Positions 60,224-64,000 of a DNA stretch of 64,000 nt are shown here, one piece after another (position 1 is the stretch's first letter; each line of letters starts with the position of its first letter). A program made the position numbers and the translations under genes. The DNA lies in contig NZ_UIGI01000001.1 in assembly GCF_900446255.1 (NCBI RefSeq), forward strand, positions 4,800,763 to 4,864,762, in the 5' to 3' direction. A model generated the notes under the pieces. It was given only the letters and a program-made list of their open reading frames with translations, searched no databases and was not told the DNA's origin. The stretch is from Buttiauxella agrestis (GTDB lineage Bacteria; Pseudomonadota; Gammaproteobacteria; Enterobacterales; Enterobacteriaceae).

Positions 60224-60697
60224 ATGCTAAATATCGTGTTGTTTGAACCTGAAATCCCACCAAATACCGGGAATATCATCCGTCTTTGTGCCAATACCGG
60301 CTTCCGGTTGCACATTATCGAGCCGACAGGCTTTGGCTGGGATGATAAGCGTCTTCGTCGCGCAGGACTGGATTATCACGAGTTCGCCGCTGTTAACCGC
60401 CATAAAGACTATGATGCTTTTCTGGAAGCAGAAAACCCGCAGCGAATCTTTGCGTTGACCACAAAGGGAACGCCTGCGCACAGTGCTGTAAGTTATCAGG
60501 ATGGGGATTATTTGGTGTTTGGCCCGGAGACGCGTGGCCTACCAGCAACGATTCTTGATGCTCTGCCAGCTGAGCAAAAAATCCGTATTCCAATGATGCC
60601 GGACAGCCGCAGTATGAATTTATCGAACGCCGTATCGGTGGTGGTATATGAAGCGTGGCGCCAGTTGGGTTATCCCGGCGCCGTTCTGAGAAGCTAG
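60224..60697 (+). CDS. trmL: tRNA wobble-base 2'-O-methyltransferase TrmL
   Basis: SPOUT-family methyltransferase of 157 residues (YibK) that 2'-O-methylates position 34 of tRNA-Leu isoacceptors. The trefoil-knot motifs are [28 protein letters not shown] and [22 protein letters not shown]. The start is the ATG at 60224 ([13 protein letters not shown]). Its TAG stop shares the CTAG palindrome at 60694-60697 with the stop of convergent cysE. In K-12 this gene lies near 81 minutes, not next to cpxA. Confidence 0.95.
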   Translation: MLNIVLFEPEIPPNTGNIIRLCANTGFRLHIIEPTGFGWDDKRLRRAGLDYHEFAAVNRHKDYDAFLEAENPQRIFALTTKGTPAHSAVSYQDGDYLVFGPETRGLPATILDALPAEQKIRIPMMPDSRSMNLSNAVSVVVYEAWRQLGYPGAVLRS

Positions 60698-61515
60698 ATT
60701 CCGTCGCCGTATTCGAAGCCACTGTTGGCTCCGTTAAAGTGCTGATCCATATCAATGGCAGGCATATCGCTTTCGGGCTTGCCAACAATGCGCGCAGGAA
60801 CCCCAGCCGCCGTGGTATGAGGCGGCACTGGTTGTAACACCACAGAACCTGCGCCAATTTTCGCGCCGCGCCCAATTTCAATGTTGCCGAGGATTTTTGC
60901 TCCGGCACCAATCATCACGCCTTCACGAATTTTAGGGTGGCGATCGCCACTGGTTTTGCCCGTACCACCCAGCGTTACCGACTGCAAAATCGACACATCG
61001 TTTTCAACGATAGCCGTTTCACCGATCACAATGCCGGTGGCGTGATCGAGCATGATCCCACAACCAATTTTCGCCGCCGGGTGGATATCGACCTGGAACG
61101 AGACTGAAACCTGGTTTTGCAGGAAAATCGCTAACGCGCGGCGGCCCTCTTTCCACAGCCAGTGACCGATGCGGTAAGATTGCAGCGCATGAAAACCTTT
61201 CAGGTATAACAGCGGAGTAGAATATTTATCGACCGCCGGGTCACGGGTGCGCACGGCCTGAATATCGCAAGCGGCGGAGGCAATCATTTGTGGTTCTGCC
61301 GCGTAAGCTTCTTCGACAACTTCACGAATCGCGATAGCGGGCATAATCGGGGAAGCAAGTTTATTGGCGAGCATATAGCTCAGCGCACTGCCTAAGTTTT
61401 CGTGCTTGAGGAGAGTTGCGTGATAAAAACTGGCCAACATCGGTTCACAATCGGCAAGCGCTCGCGCTTCGGCTTTAATGTTGTTCCACACCAGATCCAG
61501 TTCTTCAGACGACAT
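60694..61515 (-). CDS. cysE: Serine acetyltransferase
   Basis: Makes O-acetylserine from serine and acetyl-CoA, the committed step to cysteine; feedback-inhibited by cysteine and forms cysteine synthase with CysK. The 273-residue protein has an N-terminal helical domain and a C-terminal left-handed beta-helix of hexapeptide repeats ([34 protein letters not shown]). The C terminus ends in Ile (FEYGDGI), needed for CysK binding. The ATG at 61515 has a GGAGAG ribosome-binding site. It follows gpsA in the same direction. Confidence 0.97.
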   Translation of the reverse strand: MSSEELDLVWNNIKAEARALADCEPMLASFYHATLLKHENLGSALSYMLANKLASPIMPAIAIREVVEEAYAAEPQMIASAACDIQAVRTRDPAVDKYSTPLLYLKGFHALQSYRIGHWLWKEGRRALAIFLQNQVSVSFQVDIHPAAKIGCGIMLDHATGIVIGETAIVENDVSILQSVTLGGTGKTSGDRHPKIREGVMIGAGAKILGNIEIGRGAKIGAGSVVLQPVPPHTTAAGVPARIVGKPESDMPAIDMDQHFNGANSGFEYGDGI

Positions 61516-61609
61516 TGCTCTCTCCAGACAGAAAAACAGCGCCCGGCACAAAGTACCGGAACGCTTCAGTTATTGCGGTTGTGTTGTTCCATCAAGTCGT
61601 AGCTATTTT

Positions 61610-62629
61610 TTAGCCTGAGTTCCGTTCATCCTTGCGCGTTCGACCCAGCAACGTCAATGCTGCCTCGCGAGCGTTTTTTCCGCAATACAATACCTGATAA
61701 ATTTCCTCGGTTATTGGCATTTCGACGCCTACACGCGCCGCCAACTCCCGAACTTCTTTGGTGTTGCGATAACCTTCAACCACCTGGCCGATTTTCTGCT
61801 GTGCCGAATCCACGTCCGCACCCTGCCCCAGCGCCATGCCGAAGCGACGGTTACGTGATTGGTTATCGGTACAAGTCAGTACCAGGTCGCCTAGCCCTGC
61901 CATTCCCATAAAGGTTTCAGGATCTGCACCCAAGGCACTGCCAAGACGCGTCATTTCCGCAAGGCCACGCGTGATCAATGCCGTTCGAGCGTTAGCACCA
62001 AAGCCAATGCCGTCAGACATCCCCGCGCCAATCGCAATCACGTTTTTCACCGCACCACCTAACTGCACGCCGATGAAATCCGGGTTACTGTATACACGGA
62101 AGCTTTTGCCGCAATGCAGCAATTGCTGGAGATCCTGAGCAAAAGTTTCGTCCGTTGCTGCCAGTGCAATCGCCGTTGGCAAACCTGCTGCCAGTTCTTT
62201 GGCAAACGTCGGGCCGGAAATCACCGCCAATGGGATTTCTTCCCCTAACGCTTCACGCGCAACGTCTTGTAGCAAACGTCCGGTTTCAGCTTCCAGACCT
62301 TTAGTCGCCCAGACGATACGAGCGTCTTTGCGCATAAGCGGCTTAATTTGACGCAGCACTTCGCCGAAAACGTGGCTCGGCACGACAACCAGAATATTGC
62401 GGCTGGCAGCCAATGCTTTCGCTAAGTCGCTTTCAAGGTGAAGAGTGTCTGGAAAAGGAACGTCAGGAAGAAATGCAGCATTGCAGCGATCTGCCTGCAA
62501 TACAGCAAGATGTTTAGGGTCATGGCCCCACAATACGACGTGGTGGCCATTCCGCGCCAGGGTGATGGCAAGAGCGGTGCCGTAAGAACCGGCACCGATC
62601 ACAGTCATTGAAGCATTAAGGCTGTTCAT
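61610..62629 (-). CDS. gpsA: NAD(P)H-dependent glycerol-3-phosphate dehydrogenase
   Basis: Biosynthetic enzyme that makes sn-glycerol-3-phosphate from dihydroxyacetone phosphate for phospholipids. The 339-residue protein has the nucleotide loop [20 protein letters not shown], the [15 protein letters not shown] segment, [16 protein letters not shown] and the catalytic Lys in [17 protein letters not shown]. Its ATG overlaps the secB stop by one base (TGATG), which indicates coupling with secB. The first half of the family's feedback-inhibited class. Confidence 0.97.
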   Translation of the reverse strand: MNSLNASMTVIGAGSYGTALAITLARNGHHVVLWGHDPKHLAVLQADRCNAAFLPDVPFPDTLHLESDLAKALAASRNILVVVPSHVFGEVLRQIKPLMRKDARIVWATKGLEAETGRLLQDVAREALGEEIPLAVISGPTFAKELAAGLPTAIALAATDETFAQDLQQLLHCGKSFRVYSNPDFIGVQLGGAVKNVIAIGAGMSDGIGFGANARTALITRGLAEMTRLGSALGADPETFMGMAGLGDLVLTCTDNQSRNRRFGMALGQGADVDSAQQKIGQVVEGYRNTKEVRELAARVGVEMPITEEIYQVLYCGKNAREAALTLLGRTRKDERNSG

Positions 62630-63102
62630 CAGGCATCCTGATGGTTTTCAGCACCTTCGCCTTCGCCAGATTGCTGCTGCAGATAACTCATGAACAGCGC
62701 ATCGAAGTTAACCGGTGCAAGGTTCAGCTGCGGGAAGGTGCCACGAGAAACCAGGCTAGTGATTGCTTCACGTGCATAAGGGAACAGAATGTTCGGGCAG
62801 TACGCACCCAGGCAATGTGCCATCTGCGGACCTTCGATCCCACCGATGGAGAAGATACCCGCCTGCTGAACTTCGCACAGGAATGCAGTGTCTTCGCCCA
62901 GTGTTGCGGTCACAGTCACACGCAACACAACTTCATAAACGTCATCTGCCAGTTGGCTGGAAGCTGTATCGAGATCCAGTTTAACTTCTGGCTGCCAGTC
63001 TTTCTGGAATACATGCGGTGCGTTCGGCGCTTCAAAAGAGATGTCTTTGGTGTAAACACGCTGAATCTGGAAAGCCATTTCTGTGTTGTTTTGTTCTGAC
63101 AT
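62629..63102 (-). CDS. secB: Protein-export chaperone SecB
   Basis: Cytosolic tetrameric holdase, 157 residues, that keeps preproteins unfolded and hands them to SecA. Conserved sequence includes [36 protein letters not shown] and [39 protein letters not shown]. The C-terminal tail differs slightly from E. coli and is two residues longer. It lies in grxC-secB-gpsA-cysE order on the minus strand, with an AAGGG ribosome-binding site. Confidence 0.97.
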   Translation of the reverse strand: MSEQNNTEMAFQIQRVYTKDISFEAPNAPHVFQKDWQPEVKLDLDTASSQLADDVYEVVLRVTVTATLGEDTAFLCEVQQAGIFSIGGIEGPQMAHCLGAYCPNILFPYAREAITSLVSRGTFPQLNLAPVNFDALFMSYLQQQSGEGEGAENHQDA

Positions 63103-63162
63103 TTTTAAACCCTTAAAAAATTAATACGTCCTTAAACGGCAGTATGCGACAAAGGAACTGCA

Positions 63163-63414
63163 CTAGCGCAGCAGGGGATCGAGTCCACCACGAGCATCGA
63201 GTGCGTACAAGTCATCGCAACCACCAATGTGCTGTGCGTCAATAAAAATCTGCGGCACTGTGGTGCGCCCACTGCGTTTAATCATCTCTTCACGCTTAAC
63301 GGCATCGCCATCAATCGCTAATTCCTGAAACGCGACCCCTTTGCTTTTCAGCAGGTCTTTTGCACGATGGCAAAACGGACAGGTTGCTTTGGTGTAGATT
63401 TCAATATTCGCCAT
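63163..63414 (-). CDS. grxC: Glutaredoxin 3
   Basis: 83-residue glutathione-dependent dithiol reductase. The active site is CPFC in TKATCPFCHRAKDLLKSKG; E. coli has CPYC there, as remembered. The GSH-binding TVPQIF and GGCDDLYALD motifs are intact. The ATG at 63414 has a GGGGAAG ribosome-binding site; the frame is open 72 bp upstream into yibN, which is rejected. Confidence 0.96.
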   Translation of the reverse strand: MANIEIYTKATCPFCHRAKDLLKSKGVAFQELAIDGDAVKREEMIKRSGRTTVPQIFIDAQHIGGCDDLYALDARGGLDPLLR

Positions 63415-63439
63415 GGTCTTCCCCAGTGTGCGTTTCGAT

Positions 63440-63871
63440 TTATTTACCGCGAACCAACGGCAGGTTTTCCCCGCTCCAGCCAGCAATCCCTTCTTTCAGC
63501 AAAGTGACTTGCTCGAAACCAGCTTTGGTCAGCAGCGCTGCTGATTCTTGAGAAGAAACACCGTTGCCACAAACCACGATCACCGGTTGCGCTTTATGTT
63601 TTTCCAGCTCACCGAAATTGCCACTTTTAATGTCAGCAGGCAACACGTTCAATGAGTTAGCGATATGGCCTTTGCGATAGTCATCACGCGAACGCACGTC
63701 AACCACAACAGCATCTTCTTTGTTGATCAGGCGTGTCGCTTCACCACGGGTGATGACTTTAACTTTAGAGGTTAAGCCTTTAAAGGTCATGAAAAGTACG
63801 GCGGCCAGTAAGCCAACCCACGCCAGACTAAGTATGGGATGGCGACTAATGAATTGCATAATTTCTTGCAT
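63440..63871 (-). CDS. yibN: Membrane-anchored rhodanese-domain protein YibN
   Basis: 143-residue protein with one N-terminal transmembrane helix ([19 protein letters not shown]) and a cytosolic single rhodanese domain (about 40-140; [27 protein letters not shown]). The predicted catalytic cysteine is in [15 protein letters not shown]. From memory the E. coli protein has VVDGSGMQCQ at this point, with the cysteine shifted, so this version looks closer to an active sulfurtransferase. It precedes grxC by 25 bp. A run of seven C lies between the possible ribosome-binding site and the ATG. Confidence 0.92.
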   Translation of the reverse strand: MQEIMQFISRHPILSLAWVGLLAAVLFMTFKGLTSKVKVITRGEATRLINKEDAVVVDVRSRDDYRKGHIANSLNVLPADIKSGNFGELEKHKAQPVIVVCGNGVSSQESAALLTKAGFEQVTLLKEGIAGWSGENLPLVRGK

Positions 63872-64000
63872 GGGGGGGTGTAACTCCCGACTAAGTAATA
63901 TGAAAAAACCAGGTGAGGAGTATACATTTGCGTTGTGGCAAATACAGCCAGTCTGCGCCAGGTAATGTGGATTCTGCGGCCTGTTACGAAAAAAATTACC

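Overview
This window is a chromosomal segment of a member of the Enterobacteriaceae. Almost every protein aligns end to end, from memory, with an Escherichia coli counterpart, and the gene order follows the E. coli K-12 88-90 minute region. It is not E. coli. The 16S V1 loop is of the Klebsiella/Enterobacter/Buttiauxella type, the arginine operon carries an extra and different argG, and the stretch ends with the trmL-cysE-gpsA-secB-grxC-yibN block that K-12 keeps near 81 minutes. No prophage, IS element, CRISPR array or tRNA gene was seen. Apart from three short repeats, this is core chromosome.

Layout: 1-521, start of an rRNA operon (16S on the minus strand, with boxA, P2, P1 and an AT-rich upstream element). 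522-5726, murI-btuB with a cobalamin riboswitch, trmA, and fabR-yijD. 5727-17258, sthA, oxyR with the divergent sRNA oxyS, the divergent argE / argC-argB-argG-argH arginine cluster with paired ARG boxes, and ppc. 17259-20138, the LPS phosphoethanolamine transferase eptC behind a PmrA-type box, and the AraC-type regulator yijO. 20125-29682, a sugar-phosphotransferase and glycyl-radical-enzyme cluster (frwD-pflC-pflD-frwB-frwC, divergent from frwA-fsaB-gldA). 29736-37448, katG and the methionine regulon (metF, metBL, metJ) with MetJ operators. 37515-46266, rpmE, priA, cytR, ftsN, hslVU behind a heat-shock promoter, menA, rraA and zapB. 46306-51180, an ERIC repeat, the glpFKX glycerol operon and fpr. 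51182-57281, yiiR, yiiQ, tpiA, cdh, sbp, pfkA and fieF. 57339-60134, the Cpx envelope-stress locus (cpxP with the 3'UTR sRNA cpxQ, cpxRA). 60224-63871, trmL, cysE, gpsA, secB, grxC and yibN.

Several genes form coherent systems. OxyR, OxyS and KatG form a peroxide-response set with recognisable 37-bp OxyR sites. The frw/pflDC/fsaB/gldA genes together contain every step needed to import and phosphorylate an anhydrohexitol, open its ring with a radical enzyme, split the product with an aldolase and reduce the hydroxyketone. GlpF, GlpK, GlpX, TpiA, PfkA and GpsA serve glycerol and triose metabolism. The least expected findings are the second-type argG inside argCBGH, a strongly diverged but recognisable OxyS, convergent gene pairs with zero or one base between stop codons, and REP-like hairpins placed inside two operons.

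Start codons were chosen by ribosome-binding sites and family alignment, so several proteins are shorter than the longest open frame.
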